From Pseudomonas sp. SJZ079 (GTDB taxonomy: Bacteria > Pseudomonadota > Gammaproteobacteria > Pseudomonadales > Pseudomonadaceae): 64,000 bases of DNA. The notes under the pieces were generated by a model. The model saw only the letters and a list, made by a program, of their open reading frames with translations, was not told the origin of the DNA and ran no database searches. Of the stretch, positions 16,144 through 25,225 are shown piece by piece. Where the stretch lies: positions 62,001-126,000 of the forward strand of contig NZ_VIUH01000007.1 of the NCBI RefSeq assembly GCF_007993865.1, read 5' to 3'. Both the position numbers and the translations under genes were made by a program. Numbering within the stretch: position 1 is the stretch's first letter; each line of letters opens with the position of its first letter.

Positions 16144-16808
16144 TTCGTTTCGAGCAGGTCGGTAAACGTTACCCCAATGGTCACGTCGGGCTGCACGAGC
16201 TGAGTTTTCGTGTCCGGCGTGGCGAGTTCCTGTTCGTCACCGGGCACTCCGGTGCCGGCAAGAGCACCCTGCTGCGTCTGATCCTGGCGATGGAGCGGCC
16301 GACCACCGGTAAGCTGTTGCTGGCCGGCCAGGACCTGGCGCAGATCACCAATGCGCAGATCCCCTTCTTGCGCCGGCAGATCGGCGTGGTGTTCCAGAAT
16401 CACCAGCTGCTGTTCGATCGCAGCGTGTTCGACAACATTGCCCTGCCGCTGCAGATCCTCGGCCTGTCCAAACCGGAGATCGGCAAGCGTGTCGGCGCCT
16501 CGCTGGAGCGCGTGGCGCTGGCGGACAAGGCCGAGCTGTTCCCCGGCGATCTCTCCACCGGCCAGCAGCAGCGCGTCGGCATTGCCCGGGCGATCGTCCA
16601 TCGGCCGGCCCTGCTGCTCGCCGACGAACCGACCGGCAACCTCGATCCACGTCTGGCGGCGGAAATCATGGGGGTGTTCGAGGACATCAATCGTCTCGGC
16701 ACCAGCGTATTGATCGCCAGCCACGACCTGGCCCTGATCGCGCGCATGCGCCACCGCATGCTGACCCTGCAACGCGGCCGTTTGATCGGCGACGGAGAAG
16801 CCGTCTGA
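16140..16808 (+). CDS. ftsE: Cell division ATP-binding protein FtsE
   Basis: A 222-residue ABC ATPase of the FtsEX complex, which couples the Z-ring to activation of periplasmic peptidoglycan hydrolases. Visible motifs are Walker A GHSGAGKST (about residues 36-44), Q-loop VFQNHQLL, signature LSTGQQQRVGIARAI, Walker B LLLADEPTGNLD and the H-loop histidine ASHDL. It begins inside the ftsY stop and its own stop overlaps the ftsX start, so ftsY-ftsE-ftsX are one coupled operon. Confidence 0.97.
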   Translation: MIRFEQVGKRYPNGHVGLHELSFRVRRGEFLFVTGHSGAGKSTLLRLILAMERPTTGKLLLAGQDLAQITNAQIPFLRRQIGVVFQNHQLLFDRSVFDNIALPLQILGLSKPEIGKRVGASLERVALADKAELFPGDLSTGQQQRVGIARAIVHRPALLLADEPTGNLDPRLAAEIMGVFEDINRLGTSVLIASHDLALIARMRHRMLTLQRGRLIGDGEAV

Positions 16809-17824
16809 TGAGTGCCACCCGTATTCCACCTCCGCAACCGGCCCAGCGCGTCGGCGCCGCGCCGAAAAAGTCCGAGCAGCCGACCCCGGACGATGGCCCG
16901 GACTTTCGCAGCCAGGTGCACGCCTGGCTGGAGAGCCACCGCGCCAGCCTGGTCGACAGCCTGCGCCGCTTGGCCAAGCAGCCGATTGGCAGCTTCTTTA
17001 CCTGCCTGGTGATGGCCGTGGCCCTGAGCCTGCCGATGGGTCTGGCCCTGCTCCTGGAGAACGTCGATCGCCTCGGTGGCTCCTGGCAACGGGCGGCGCA
17101 GATTTCCCTGTTCCTCAATATCGACGCCAGCGAGGCCGAGGGTGAGGGGCTGCGCGAATTGATCGCGGCGATGGAGGACGTCGAGGAGGCCGAGTGGATC
17201 AGCCGCGAGCAGGCACTCAACGAGTTTCAACAGCAGTCGGGTCTGGGCGAGGCGCTCAAGGAGCTGCCGGAAAACCCCTTGCCGGGCGTGGTGCTGGTGA
17301 CCCCCAAAGAGGTCGACAAGACCACCCTGGAAGCCTTGCGCCTGCGCCTGGCCGAGCTGCCCAAGGTGCAGCAGGCGCAGCTCGACCTGCTCTGGGTCGA
17401 ACGCCTGACGGCGATCCTCAAGCTCGGCGAGCGCTTCGTCTTCGGTCTGACCCTGTTGCTGGTGATGGCGCTGCTGCTGGTGATCGGCAATACCATTCGT
17501 CTGCACATCGAGAACCGCCGCACCGAGATCGAGGTGATCAAGTTGGTCGGTGGTACCGACAGCTACGTGCGCCGGCCCTTCCTCTATATGGGCACGCTGT
17601 ACGGTTTCGGTGCCGGCTTGTTGGCCTGGCTGGTGCTGGCCTATGGCCTGGACTGGCTGAACGCGGCGGTGGTGCGCCTGGCCGGGCTGTACGGCAGTGA
17701 CTTCGCCCTGGCCGGCGTGCCGCTGGCAGACGGCCTGTCGCTGGTGCTGGGTGCGGTGCTGCTGGGCTATATCGGCGCCTGGGTGGCGGTCGCCCGGCAT
17801 TTGAATGAATTGGCCCCCAGGTAG
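16808..17824 (+). CDS. ftsX: Cell division protein FtsX
   Basis: A 338-residue membrane partner of FtsE. A proline-rich N-terminal cytoplasmic part is followed by TM1 (FFTCLVMAVALSLPMGLALLL, about residues 63-83). Then come a periplasmic loop that binds hydrolase activators (SLFLNIDASEAEGEGL to LLWVERLTAIL) and three further TM segments in the C-terminal half (VFGLTLLLVMALLLVIG, LYGFGAGLLAWLVLAYGL, LVLGAVLLGYIGAWVAV). Start and stop codons overlap with ftsE. Confidence 0.96.
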   Translation: MSATRIPPPQPAQRVGAAPKKSEQPTPDDGPDFRSQVHAWLESHRASLVDSLRRLAKQPIGSFFTCLVMAVALSLPMGLALLLENVDRLGGSWQRAAQISLFLNIDASEAEGEGLRELIAAMEDVEEAEWISREQALNEFQQQSGLGEALKELPENPLPGVVLVTPKEVDKTTLEALRLRLAELPKVQQAQLDLLWVERLTAILKLGERFVFGLTLLLVMALLLVIGNTIRLHIENRRTEIEVIKLVGGTDSYVRRPFLYMGTLYGFGAGLLAWLVLAYGLDWLNAAVVRLAGLYGSDFALAGVPLADGLSLVLGAVLLGYIGAWVAVARHLNELAPR

Positions 17825-17861
17825 TAAGCAATTGATTTCGTTAATATTGACTATCTGTAAC

Positions 17862-17889
17862 GGAACTTGTATACGCGTTCCAAGTCATA
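17862..17889 (+). promoter_or_regulatory. Candidate AlgU (sigma-E type) promoter of rpoH
   Basis: GGAACTT at 17862-17868 is followed after 16 bases by TCATA at 17885-17889, close to the GAACTT-N16/17-TCTGA consensus of AlgU/RpoE promoters, and it lies about 47 bases before the rpoH ATG. AlgU control of rpoH is known in P. aeruginosa. Confidence 0.6.
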
Positions 17890-17935
17890 TTGCGCAGTGC
17901 TACACTTCACGCGATTCGTGAGTCGGAGGGTTCCC

Positions 17936-18790
17936 ATGTCCACTTCATTGCAACCTGTTCATGCCCTAGTCCCAGGCGCCAACCTGGAGGCTTACGTGCA
18001 TGCGGTCAACTGCATACCGCTGTTGACCCAAGAGCAGGAGCGCGAACTGGCCGAGAGTCTCTACTATCAGCAGAACCTCGAGTCGGCTCGGCAGATGGTG
18101 CTCGCGCACCTACGTTTCGTCGTGCATATCGCGCGCAGCTATTCCGGCTACGGCCTGGCCCAGGCCGACCTGATTCAGGAAGGCAACGTCGGCCTGATGA
18201 AGGCGGTCAAGCGCTTCAACCCGGAAATGGGCGTGCGTCTGGTGTCCTTCGCCGTGCACTGGATTCGTGCGGAAATCCACGAGTTCATCCTGCGCAACTG
18301 GCGCATCGTCAAGGTCGCCACCACCAAGGCGCAGCGCAAACTGTTCTTCAACCTGCGTAGCCAGAAGAAGCGTCTGGCCTGGCTGAATAACGACGAAGTG
18401 CATGCCGTGGCGGAAAGCCTGGGGGTCGAGCCGCGTGAAGTGCGCGAGATGGAAAGCCGCCTGACCGGCCACGACATGGCCTTCGATCCGGCCGCCGAAG
18501 CGGATGACGACAGCGCCTTTCAGTCGCCGGCGCAGTACCTGGAAGACCACCGTTACGACCCCGCGCGTCAGCTGGAAGACGCCGACTGGAGCGACAGCTC
18601 CAGCGCCAACTTGCACCAGGCCCTGGAAGGCCTCGACGAGCGCAGCCGCGACATTCTCTACCAGCGCTGGCTGGCCGAAGAGAAGGCCACGCTGCACGAC
18701 CTGGCCGCCAAGTACAATGTCTCCGCCGAGCGCATCCGCCAGCTGGAGAAGAACGCCATGACCAAGCTCAAGGGCTCGATTGCGGCGTAA
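17936..18790 (+). CDS. rpoH: Heat-shock sigma factor RpoH (sigma-32)
   Basis: A 284-residue sigma-70 family protein. The start is the ATG at 17936, with GGAGGG 5 bases before it; the open frame continues 23 codons upstream but lacks a site. Region 2 is seen as [47 protein letters not shown] sequence with the RpoH-specific [19 protein letters not shown] and the RpoH box [10 protein letters not shown]. Region 4 is [14 protein letters not shown] to [18 protein letters not shown]. It directs transcription of chaperone and protease genes. The ftsYEX-rpoH order is conserved in gammaproteobacteria. Confidence 0.97.
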   Translation: MSTSLQPVHALVPGANLEAYVHAVNCIPLLTQEQERELAESLYYQQNLESARQMVLAHLRFVVHIARSYSGYGLAQADLIQEGNVGLMKAVKRFNPEMGVRLVSFAVHWIRAEIHEFILRNWRIVKVATTKAQRKLFFNLRSQKKRLAWLNNDEVHAVAESLGVEPREVREMESRLTGHDMAFDPAAEADDDSAFQSPAQYLEDHRYDPARQLEDADWSDSSSANLHQALEGLDERSRDILYQRWLAEEKATLHDLAAKYNVSAERIRQLEKNAMTKLKGSIAA

Positions 18791-18802
18791 CCGCACACCC
18801 CG

Positions 18803-18830
18803 AAAAGCCGCACCCAGGTGCGGCTTTTTT
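18803..18830 (+). terminator. Intrinsic terminator after rpoH
   Basis: AAAAGCCGCACC, a short loop, then GGTGCGGC followed by six T residues; it begins 12 bases after the rpoH stop. Confidence 0.9.
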
Positions 18831-18847
18831 CTGCCTGGAGAAAAATC

Positions 18848-19462
18848 TTGAAAACGATGCCGCCCCTGCGCGCCCAGCACTGGTTGGTGTTTGCCGCCGT
18901 CGCGCTACTGTTCTTCGCCTGGGGCGCGTGGTTGACCCGTCCGCCCGTCCCCGCTGCACCGCTGCCCTGGCTTGACGAATGGCAAGCCAGGGTGCTGACG
19001 CCGCTGGCCGATGACCGCCTGAGCCTGGCCCGGTTGCAAGACGAGGTGGCGGGCGAGTTGTGGCTGCAGCCGAGCCTGGACGGGCCGCGCTTGCTCTATC
19101 GCGGGCAGTGGCAGGCGGATGGCGAGCCTTGGACGCTGGAAGCCGAACTGGCGTTGAGCGAGGCCGAGCGCGACAGTCTGGTGGCGGCGCAGGGAGCGAA
19201 CGCCCAGGGCGCCGAGCAGCCGTTGAGCGAGCAGTTACTGGCGCAGATGAGCAGTCATGCGATTGCCAGTCTGGTGCTCAAGCCACAGGCCGAGGTGGCG
19301 GTTGAGCGCCTGGTCGGCAATCTGGGTCAGCCGCGCTTGCGCCTGGAGCTGGACGAAGGCCAGGCCTGGGTGTATCCCGAGTTGGGGCTGACCCTGCATA
19401 TCCAGAATGAGCGTCTGAGCGTGCTGCACGCGGTGCCGCGCAAAGCCTTGCAGCAGCCTTAG
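18848..19462 (+). CDS. Membrane-anchored protein of unknown function
   Basis: About 204 residues. A single N-terminal hydrophobic anchor (WLVFAAVALLFFAWGAWL) precedes a periplasmic domain rich in Leu, Ala and Glu with no motif I recognise. A TTG at 18848 lies 8 bases after GGAG; an ATG three codons later (18857) is an alternative. The sequence upstream of that is the rpoH terminator, so longer starts are unlikely. An uncharacterised gene in this rpoH-mtgA position is conserved in pseudomonads. It converges with mtgA. Confidence 0.75.
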   Translation: MKTMPPLRAQHWLVFAAVALLFFAWGAWLTRPPVPAAPLPWLDEWQARVLTPLADDRLSLARLQDEVAGELWLQPSLDGPRLLYRGQWQADGEPWTLEAELALSEAERDSLVAAQGANAQGAEQPLSEQLLAQMSSHAIASLVLKPQAEVAVERLVGNLGQPRLRLELDEGQAWVYPELGLTLHIQNERLSVLHAVPRKALQQP

Positions 19463-19514
19463 CGCAGACTTCAGACGCCGCGTCGCCGGTTACTGGCTAT
19501 CGAGCTGGGGGTGT

Positions 19515-20249
19515 TCAGACTTTCAGCCAGTGCGGCCACCAGTCCGGGCGGGTGGCCTGCAGCTGGTTGAGGTAGTGGTTGCCGCCGAGTTGACGCATCT
19601 GCTGGCGAATCCACGCGGCGCGGCGGCTGACGTGGCTGCTCGGTCGGTTGGCGCGCCACTCGCGCGGGTTCGGCAGCACGGCGGCGAGCAGGCTGGCTTG
19701 CTGGCGTGACAGATAAGGCGCGCCGATGCCGAAATGATGCCGCGCGGCGGCGTCTGCGCCAAACACCCCAGTGCCCCATTCGGCGCTGTTGAGGTACACC
19801 TCGAGGATGCGCTGCTTGGGCCAGAGCAGCTCGATCAGCCCGGTAAACCAGACCTCGATGCCCTTGCGCAGCCAGCTGCGGCCCGACCAGAGAAACAGGT
19901 TCTTTGCCACCTGCTGGCTCAAGGTGCTGGCGCCGCGCACCGAGCCGCCCTGCTGGTTGTGCGCCAGGGCCGCTTGAATCGCCGCGAGATCGAAGCCCCA
20001 GTGCTCGGCGAATTTCTGGTCCTCTGCGGCGATCACCGCGAGCTTGAGGTCGTCCGGCAACTCGCTCCAGGGCCGCCAGTTGCGCTGCAGGTCGATGGCT
20101 TGGCCGTCGACCCAGGACTCGACCTTGCGTTCGACCATCAGCGCCGTGCCGGGTGGCGGGATCCAGCGAAACAGCAGCACGAGCAGGGCCGAGCCGGCCA
20201 TGAACCAGAGCAGGAGTTTGAACAGGCGGCGGCGGATGGATCGAAACAT
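19515..20249 (-). CDS. mtgA: Monofunctional peptidoglycan glycosyltransferase
   Basis: A 244-residue inner-membrane GT51 transglycosylase that polymerises lipid II. An N-terminal TM helix (LFKLLLWFMAGSALLVLLF) is followed by the GT51 domain: VIAAEDQKFAEHWGFD holds the catalytic glutamate (EDQ.F motif I), GASTLSQQVAKNLFLW is motif II, RKGIEVWFTGLIELLWPKQRILEVYLNSAEWG carries motifs III-IV, and RQQASLLAAVLPNP is motif V. There is no transpeptidase domain. The ATG at 20249 is preferred to the in-frame TTG at 20267. Confidence 0.96.
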   Translation of the reverse strand: MFRSIRRRLFKLLLWFMAGSALLVLLFRWIPPPGTALMVERKVESWVDGQAIDLQRNWRPWSELPDDLKLAVIAAEDQKFAEHWGFDLAAIQAALAHNQQGGSVRGASTLSQQVAKNLFLWSGRSWLRKGIEVWFTGLIELLWPKQRILEVYLNSAEWGTGVFGADAAARHHFGIGAPYLSRQQASLLAAVLPNPREWRANRPSSHVSRRAAWIRQQMRQLGGNHYLNQLQATRPDWWPHWLKV

Positions 20250-20417
20250 GCGAACGAGGCCAGGCAAGAGTGCCGGCCATTATAACGAGGGGGCTGGGCG
20301 CTCGCGCTGCTTTGTCGCGGCGCCGGTGGCCTGTACGGTTAGTTGATCAATTGAACTAGCCACGCAGGCCACTTGTCTGACGCCGTCTGTAGTCAACGGC
20401 GGCAGCGGGGTAACCGG

Positions 20418-20762
20418 TCAGGCGAAGACGAAGTACTTGCGCACCGTCTCTACGACTTGCCAGGTGCCACGGAAACCGACTTCGAGGACGAAGATGTCGC
20501 CGGCCTTGAGGTGGATCGGCTCTTGGCCTTCCGGGGTGAGGATGCAGTAGCCCTCCTGGAAGTGGCAGTACTCCCAGCGGTCATATTCCACTTCCCAGGT
20601 GCCCGGCGTGCAGATCCAGGTGCCCATGATTTTTTTGCCGTCTTCGGAGGTGTAGGCATTCAGGTTCACCGTGTGCGGGTCGCCGGCGACCTTCTTCCAC
20701 TTGCAGGCATCCAGCACCGGTAGCGGATGAGTGTCTCTGAGTACGGTGATCGGGTTGGACAT
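20418..20762 (-). CDS. Small cupin-domain protein (DUF861/EutQ-like)
   Basis: A 114-residue single-domain cupin. The barrel strands GTWEVEYDRWEYCHFQEGYCILTPEG and LKAGDIFVLEVGFRGTWQV match the DUF861-type cupins, in which a lone histidine and a tryptophan-rich pocket replace the classic metal triad. AAGGA precedes the ATG. It is divergent from the DUF423 gene. Function unknown; related proteins include ureidoglycolate-type and ethanolamine-linked cupins. Confidence 0.8.
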   Translation of the reverse strand: MSNPITVLRDTHPLPVLDACKWKKVAGDPHTVNLNAYTSEDGKKIMGTWICTPGTWEVEYDRWEYCHFQEGYCILTPEGQEPIHLKAGDIFVLEVGFRGTWQVVETVRKYFVFA

Positions 20763-20962
20763 GGGGCTTTTCCTTGGCAGGTGAGAGGGGCAGGTGAGCG
20801 GTGGGTTGCGCGGTTAATATAGGCGCGCGCGCCGGGCCGGGAATGTCTGCAGCCGACCTGCTATGGCCTGGTTCCCGCCACTGCCAGATCTGTGCGCCGT
20901 GCGGGTTACCGCGGCATAGGTGTTGGCCGCGATCATGGAATAGTCATTCGGGAGTGTTGTGC

Positions 20963-21343
20963 ATGTTGCGTCTCCATACCCTGCTGGCCGCGTTGTTCGG
21001 CTTTAGCGGCGTGGCCCTCGGGGCCTTCGCCGCCCATGGCCTGAAAGCCCGCCTGTCGGTCGAATACCTGGCGGTGTTTCACACCGGCGTGCAGTACCAG
21101 CTGGTGCATGCGCTGGCCCTGCTGGCGGTCGCCTTGCTCGGCACCCAGCTGCCGGGGCGTCTGCTGACAGCGGCGGGAAGTCTGTTCGCCCTGGGCATTC
21201 TGCTGTTCTCCGGCAGCCTGTATCTGCTGGTGCTGAGCGGCATCAGCAAGCTGGGGATGATCACCCCGTTCGGCGGCCTGGCCTTTCTGGCGGGCTGGTT
21301 GTGTCTGGGGTTGGCCGCCTGGCGCGCGCCGCGAGCGAATTAA
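20963..21343 (+). CDS. DUF423 family inner membrane protein
   Basis: A 126-residue four-TM protein: LHTLLAALFGFSGVALGAFAAHGLK, VQYQLVHALALLAVALLG, LTAAGSLFALGILLFSGSLYLLVL and ITPFGGLAFLAGWLCLGLAAW. The GAFAAHGLK and Y(H/Q)xxHAL signatures are typical of DUF423 (YgdD/YwdK). The ATG at 20963 has GGGAG 8 bases upstream; the longer open frame starting at 20801 is not supported. Function unknown. Confidence 0.88.
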   Translation: MLRLHTLLAALFGFSGVALGAFAAHGLKARLSVEYLAVFHTGVQYQLVHALALLAVALLGTQLPGRLLTAAGSLFALGILLFSGSLYLLVLSGISKLGMITPFGGLAFLAGWLCLGLAAWRAPRAN

Positions 21344-21388
21344 GCTGACTGCAGAGTCAGGCCTCTGGACGAGCGGCGCCCTTTAGCC

Positions 21389-21417
21389 TTGGTCATCGTC
21401 GGTGATCGGGCTAGAAT
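21389..21417 (+). promoter_or_regulatory. Candidate sigma-70 promoter for thiS-thiG
   Basis: TTGGTC at 21389-21394, a 17-base spacer, then TAGAAT at 21412-21417, 33 bases before the thiS ATG. No thiamine-pyrophosphate riboswitch is apparent in the short leader. Confidence 0.45.
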
Positions 21418-21450
21418 GCCCGCCCCCTCTCCAGTTGTGACCGCTCTGCC

Positions 21451-21651
21451 ATGCACATTCAGTTGAACGGTGAATCATTCGAGCTGCCCGATGGCCAGAC
21501 CGTCGAGGATCTGATCGGGCGTCTGGACCTGGCCGGACGCCGCGTGGCGGTCGAGCTCAATCTGGATATCGTGCCGCGCAGCCAGCACGGCGCCACCGCG
21601 CTGCGCGACGGTGACCGGGTCGAAGTGGTACACGCCATCGGCGGCGGTTAA
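21451..21651 (+). CDS. thiS: Sulfur carrier protein ThiS
   Basis: A 66-residue ubiquitin-fold carrier that delivers sulfur as a C-terminal thiocarboxylate for thiazole formation. The sequence MHIQLNGESFELPDGQTVEDLI is family-like, and the essential di-glycine end (AIGGG, last residues) is present. The thiazole synthase gene follows 75 nt downstream, in the order known from pseudomonads. Confidence 0.95.
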   Translation: MHIQLNGESFELPDGQTVEDLIGRLDLAGRRVAVELNLDIVPRSQHGATALRDGDRVEVVHAIGGG

Positions 21652-21726
21652 CGCCCAGCCGCGACAGTGCAGCCCCGAGAGCAATAGACCAGGCGACAGC
21701 AGCGCCTAAGCCCAAGAGGATTTCCG

Positions 21727-22521
21727 ATGAGCCACGTTCGTAGCGACAAGCCTTTCACCCTGGCCGGCCGTACCTATCAGTCGCGTCTGCTGGTCGGCAC
21801 CGGTAAATACAAGGACCTCGATGAGACCCGTACCGCCATCGAGGCCTCGGGTGCCGAGATCGTCACCGTGGCGGTGCGCCGCACCAACATCGGCCAGAAT
21901 CCGGGCGAGCCCAACCTGCTGGATGTGATCTCGCCGGATCGTTACACCATTCTGCCCAACACCGCCGGTTGCTACGACGCCGCCGAGGCGGTGCGCACCT
22001 GCCGCCTGGCGCGCGAGCTGCTGGATGGCCACAAGCTGGTCAAGCTGGAAGTGCTGGCAGACGATAAGACCCTGTTTCCCAACGTGATAGAGACCCTCAA
22101 GGCCGCCGAAGTGCTGGTCAAGGATGGTTTCGACGTGATGGTCTACACCAGCGATGACCCGATCATCGCCCGCCAACTGGCCGAGATGGGCTGCATCGCG
22201 GTAATGCCGCTGGCCGGCCTGATCGGCACCGGGCTGGGCATCTGCAACCCCTATAACCTGCGGATCATCCTCGAGGAAGCGAAAGTCCCGGTGCTGGTCG
22301 ATGCCGGCGTGGGCACCGCCTCGGATGCCACCATCGCCATGGAGATGGGCTGCGAGGCGGTGCTGATGAACAGCGCCATCGCCCACGCGCAGAACCCGGT
22401 GATGATGGCCGAAGCGATGAAATACGCCATCGAAGCCGGGCGCCTGGCCTATCTGGCCGGGCGCATGCCGAAGAAGCTGTATGCCAGTGCCTCGTCCCCC
22501 CTGGAAGGCCTGATCCGTTAG
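21727..22521 (+). CDS. thiG: Thiazole synthase ThiG
   Basis: A 264-residue TIM-barrel enzyme that joins deoxyxylulose-5-phosphate, dehydroglycine and ThiS thiocarboxylate into the thiamine thiazole. Recognisable segments are [21 protein letters not shown], the Schiff-base lysine strand [31 protein letters not shown], and the phosphate-binding [15 protein letters not shown] and [17 protein letters not shown] precedes the ATG. Its TAG stop lies at the edge of a repeat element. Confidence 0.97.
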   Translation: MSHVRSDKPFTLAGRTYQSRLLVGTGKYKDLDETRTAIEASGAEIVTVAVRRTNIGQNPGEPNLLDVISPDRYTILPNTAGCYDAAEAVRTCRLARELLDGHKLVKLEVLADDKTLFPNVIETLKAAEVLVKDGFDVMVYTSDDPIIARQLAEMGCIAVMPLAGLIGTGLGICNPYNLRIILEEAKVPVLVDAGVGTASDATIAMEMGCEAVLMNSAIAHAQNPVMMAEAMKYAIEAGRLAYLAGRMPKKLYASASSPLEGLIR

Positions 22522-22716
22522 CAGACGTTGAAAGCTACTGCGCTCGGCTATGCGGCGTTGAAAGCAGACTCGGCAAGCCGCTTGCGGCTAACGCGCTTTA
22601 GCGCGGCCCGTAGGGCGAGTGAAACGAGTAATGCTCATGTACAGTCGTACATTGCGCATCCTCGCCTGCTTTCGCCTTGCCTAGCCGTCGCTCGCTACGC
22701 TTTCAATCGTCCGCTA
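22518..22716. repeat. Inverted-ended intergenic repeat, GTTGAAA family, long copy
   Basis: TTAGCAGACGTTGAAAGC at the left end is answered by GCTTTCAATCGTCCGCTAA at the right end. The interior shares long blocks (TCGCCTTGCCTAGCCGTCGCTCGCTAC, split here for length) with the copy at 44541-44683 and, more distantly, 33361-33443. It directly abuts and includes the thiG stop codon. Confidence 0.7.
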
Positions 22717-22753
22717 AGACAGCTTAAAAACCACCGATTTTGAAGAGCACCCG

Positions 22754-23473
22754 ATGACCGAATCGCACGAACCCTCGGCTCCGGCCGAGGACAAGCGCCA
22801 CTTGCGCACCATCAAGAGTTTCGTGATGCGTGCCGGGCGCATGACCGAAGGCCAGCAGCGCGGCCTCGATCTGGGCTGGCCGAAGTTTGGCTTGAAGCTG
22901 GAGGACGGCGCTCAGGATTTCGATGCGCTGTTCGGCCGTCAGGCGCCGCGTACCTTCGAGATCGGCTTCGGCATGGGCCACTCGACCCTGGAGATGGCCG
23001 CCGCTGCGCCCGAGCAGGATTTCATCGGCGTCGAGGTGCACAGGCCCGGCGTCGGCGCGCTGCTCAACGGCTTGATGACCCAGAACCTCAGCAACGTGCG
23101 GGTCTACAGTTGCGACGCGCTGGAAGTGCTGCGCAACTGCGTGTCCGACGCCAGCCTCGATCGCGTGCTGCTGTTCTTCCCCGACCCCTGGCACAAGGCG
23201 CGCCATCACAAGCGCCGCATTGTCCAGCCGGCGTTCGCCGAGCTGGTGCGGCAGAAGCTCAAGGTCGGCGGTGTGTTGCACATGGCCACCGACTGGGAGG
23301 CCTATGCCGAGTACATGCTGGAAGTGATGAACGTAGCGCCGGGCTACCGCAACCAGGCGGCTGACGGCGGCTGCGTGCCGCGTCCGGCCGAGCGGCCGAT
23401 CACCAAGTTCGAACGCCGTGGCGAACGCCTCGGTCATGGCGTATGGGACCTCAAGTTCCAGCGCGTCGACTAA
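22754..23473 (+). CDS. trmB: tRNA (guanine46-N7)-methyltransferase TrmB
   Basis: A 239-residue SAM-dependent enzyme making m7G46 in tRNA variable loops. Motifs: [17 protein letters not shown] near the N-terminus, [14 protein letters not shown] as the SAM loop, [16 protein letters not shown], the catalytic-site [19 protein letters not shown], and [14 protein letters not shown]. Length and order match the family. It begins 38 nt after the repeat that follows thiG. Confidence 0.96.
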   Translation: MTESHEPSAPAEDKRHLRTIKSFVMRAGRMTEGQQRGLDLGWPKFGLKLEDGAQDFDALFGRQAPRTFEIGFGMGHSTLEMAAAAPEQDFIGVEVHRPGVGALLNGLMTQNLSNVRVYSCDALEVLRNCVSDASLDRVLLFFPDPWHKARHHKRRIVQPAFAELVRQKLKVGGVLHMATDWEAYAEYMLEVMNVAPGYRNQAADGGCVPRPAERPITKFERRGERLGHGVWDLKFQRVD

Positions 23474-23489
23474 CTCAGTACAGCTTTCA

Positions 23490-23509
23490 CGCGCCGAGCG
23501 ATCGGCGCG
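23490..23509. terminator. Possible stem-loop after trmB
   Basis: CGCGCCGA, a four-base loop GCGA, then TCGGCGCG. A strong stem, but no T-run follows, so its termination role is uncertain. Confidence 0.35.
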
Positions 23510-23667
23510 GCATGGCGTAATCGCGCCACAGGGACGATTCAAAAGATCGGGATAACCCGGCACCAGGACGGCTCCTCACCAAGCCAACAGCATAAAGCTC
23601 GATCTATTCATGGTCAGAGCACCAAAAAAACAGCGGCGTATGGCTTATACGTCGTGAGGAGAATGTT

Positions 23668-25011
23668 GTGTTGAGAACCCTACCCATCCTGCTGCTGGCC
23701 GGCGTCGTGCTGCAGGCGCAGGCCAAGGTCGACAGCGTCCAGGCCGCGCGCCTCGGTCAGGACCTGACGCCGCTTGGCGGCGAACGCGCCGGTAACCTGG
23801 CCGGCACCATCCCCAGTTGGCAGGGCGGCCTGGCGCAGCCGCCGGCCAGTTATCAACCGGGCATGCACCATCCCGACCCCTACGTCGATGATGCCCCGCT
23901 GTATCAGGTCAATAGCCAGAACCTCGGCCAATACCAGGCGCAGCTGCCGCCGGGTCTGCGGCTGTTGCTGGAGCAGAATCCCGACTATTACCTGCGCGTT
24001 TACCCGACCCGGCGTAGCGCTGCGGCGCCACAGCGGATCTATGACGCGACGCGCTTCAACGCCCTGAATGCCGAGTTGATCTCCAACGGCAACGGCGTCG
24101 CCGGAGCCGCCGCCGGGGTGCCTTTCCCGCTGCCGGAGAACGGCCAACAGGCGATCTGGAACCACATCATGCATTACCGCGGCAACCAGATCCGCATGGT
24201 CACCAACCAGGCGGCAGTGCTGTCGAGTGGCGCTTACAACCTGCTCAAGCTGGAACGCGACGTGTACTACCTCTACGGACGCGAAGGGGTCAGTCCGCAG
24301 GACCTGGATAACACCCTGTTCTATTACAAATACAAGGTGGTCGCGCCGTCCAAGTTGGCCGGCTCGGCACTGGTGGTGCAGGAAACCCTCGATCAGGTGC
24401 TGGCGATTCGCAAGGCCTGGCGCTTCAACCGCGGCGAGCGGCGGGTGCGCCGTCTGCCGAGACTGGCCTACGACAGCCTGCAGCCGGACAGCAACGGCAT
24501 GGCCACCGCTGACCAGGTGGATGTCTATAACGGCGCGCCGGATCGCTACCAGTGGCAGCTGCTCGGCAAGCAGGAAATGCTGGTGCCGTACAACAGCTAC
24601 GCGGTGCACCAGAAAGGCATTGCCTACGACAACATCCTGCGACGCAATACGGTCAACCCGGAGCTGCTGCGTTATGAGCTGCACCGCGTGTGGGTGGTCG
24701 AGGCCGAGCTGCGCAAAGGCTTCAGCCATCCCTACGCCAAGCGCCGCTTCTACCTGGACGAGGACAGCTGGCAGATTCTCGCGGTCGATCTGTACGACAA
24801 GAATGGCGAGCTGACGGGGCTGCAGGAAAGTCATTCGATCAGCTACTACGAGGTGCCGATGTTCGGCAGTACCCTGGAGACCATTTACGACTTCAAGGAC
24901 GCGCGTTACTTCGTCGATGGCCTGGACAACAACGAGCCGATGTACGACTTCAACGCCCCACTGAATCCGCGCGACTTCACTCCGCAGGCCTTGCGCCGCG
25001 AAGGCAACTGA
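23668..25011 (+). CDS. DUF1329 family secreted/outer-membrane-associated protein
   Basis: A 447-residue protein with a signal peptide (LPILLLAGVVLQAQA). DUF1329 proteins are LolB-like lipid-binding folds found beside RND exporters and in catabolic islands. Characteristic segments are LGGERAGNLAGTIPSWQGGL, the RRLPRLAYDS block and the acidic, aromatic end EPMYDFNAPLNPRDFTPQALR. The start is a GTG at 23668 with AGGAG 7 bases before it; a nearby ATG is out of frame. No RND exporter adjoins it here, so its partner is unknown. Confidence 0.88.
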   Translation: MLRTLPILLLAGVVLQAQAKVDSVQAARLGQDLTPLGGERAGNLAGTIPSWQGGLAQPPASYQPGMHHPDPYVDDAPLYQVNSQNLGQYQAQLPPGLRLLLEQNPDYYLRVYPTRRSAAAPQRIYDATRFNALNAELISNGNGVAGAAAGVPFPLPENGQQAIWNHIMHYRGNQIRMVTNQAAVLSSGAYNLLKLERDVYYLYGREGVSPQDLDNTLFYYKYKVVAPSKLAGSALVVQETLDQVLAIRKAWRFNRGERRVRRLPRLAYDSLQPDSNGMATADQVDVYNGAPDRYQWQLLGKQEMLVPYNSYAVHQKGIAYDNILRRNTVNPELLRYELHRVWVVEAELRKGFSHPYAKRRFYLDEDSWQILAVDLYDKNGELTGLQESHSISYYEVPMFGSTLETIYDFKDARYFVDGLDNNEPMYDFNAPLNPRDFTPQALRREGN

Positions 25012-25027
25012 GGCACGAGCCGATCGC

Positions 25028-25054
25028 AAAAGCCGCCCAACTGGGCGGCTTTTT
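25028..25054 (+). terminator. Intrinsic terminator after the DUF1329 gene
   Basis: AAAAGCCGCCCA, loop, TGGGCGGCTTTTT, starting 17 bases past the stop codon; strong stem and T-run. Confidence 0.92.
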
Positions 25055-25225
25055 GCTGTGCGCGGCGCCGTCCTCGCTTGTGGCGATTAGGTGCTGGTGC
25101 GCGAGAAGTAGGTGCCCCTGGGTGGGTGTGGTGGCCGCGCCAGGGGTTGAGTGCCAGGGCTTGAGTACCAGGCACTCGGCGCGCCAGCCGGTGGTGCCGA
25201 GCCAGCGCATTGCACATCAAGCAGG

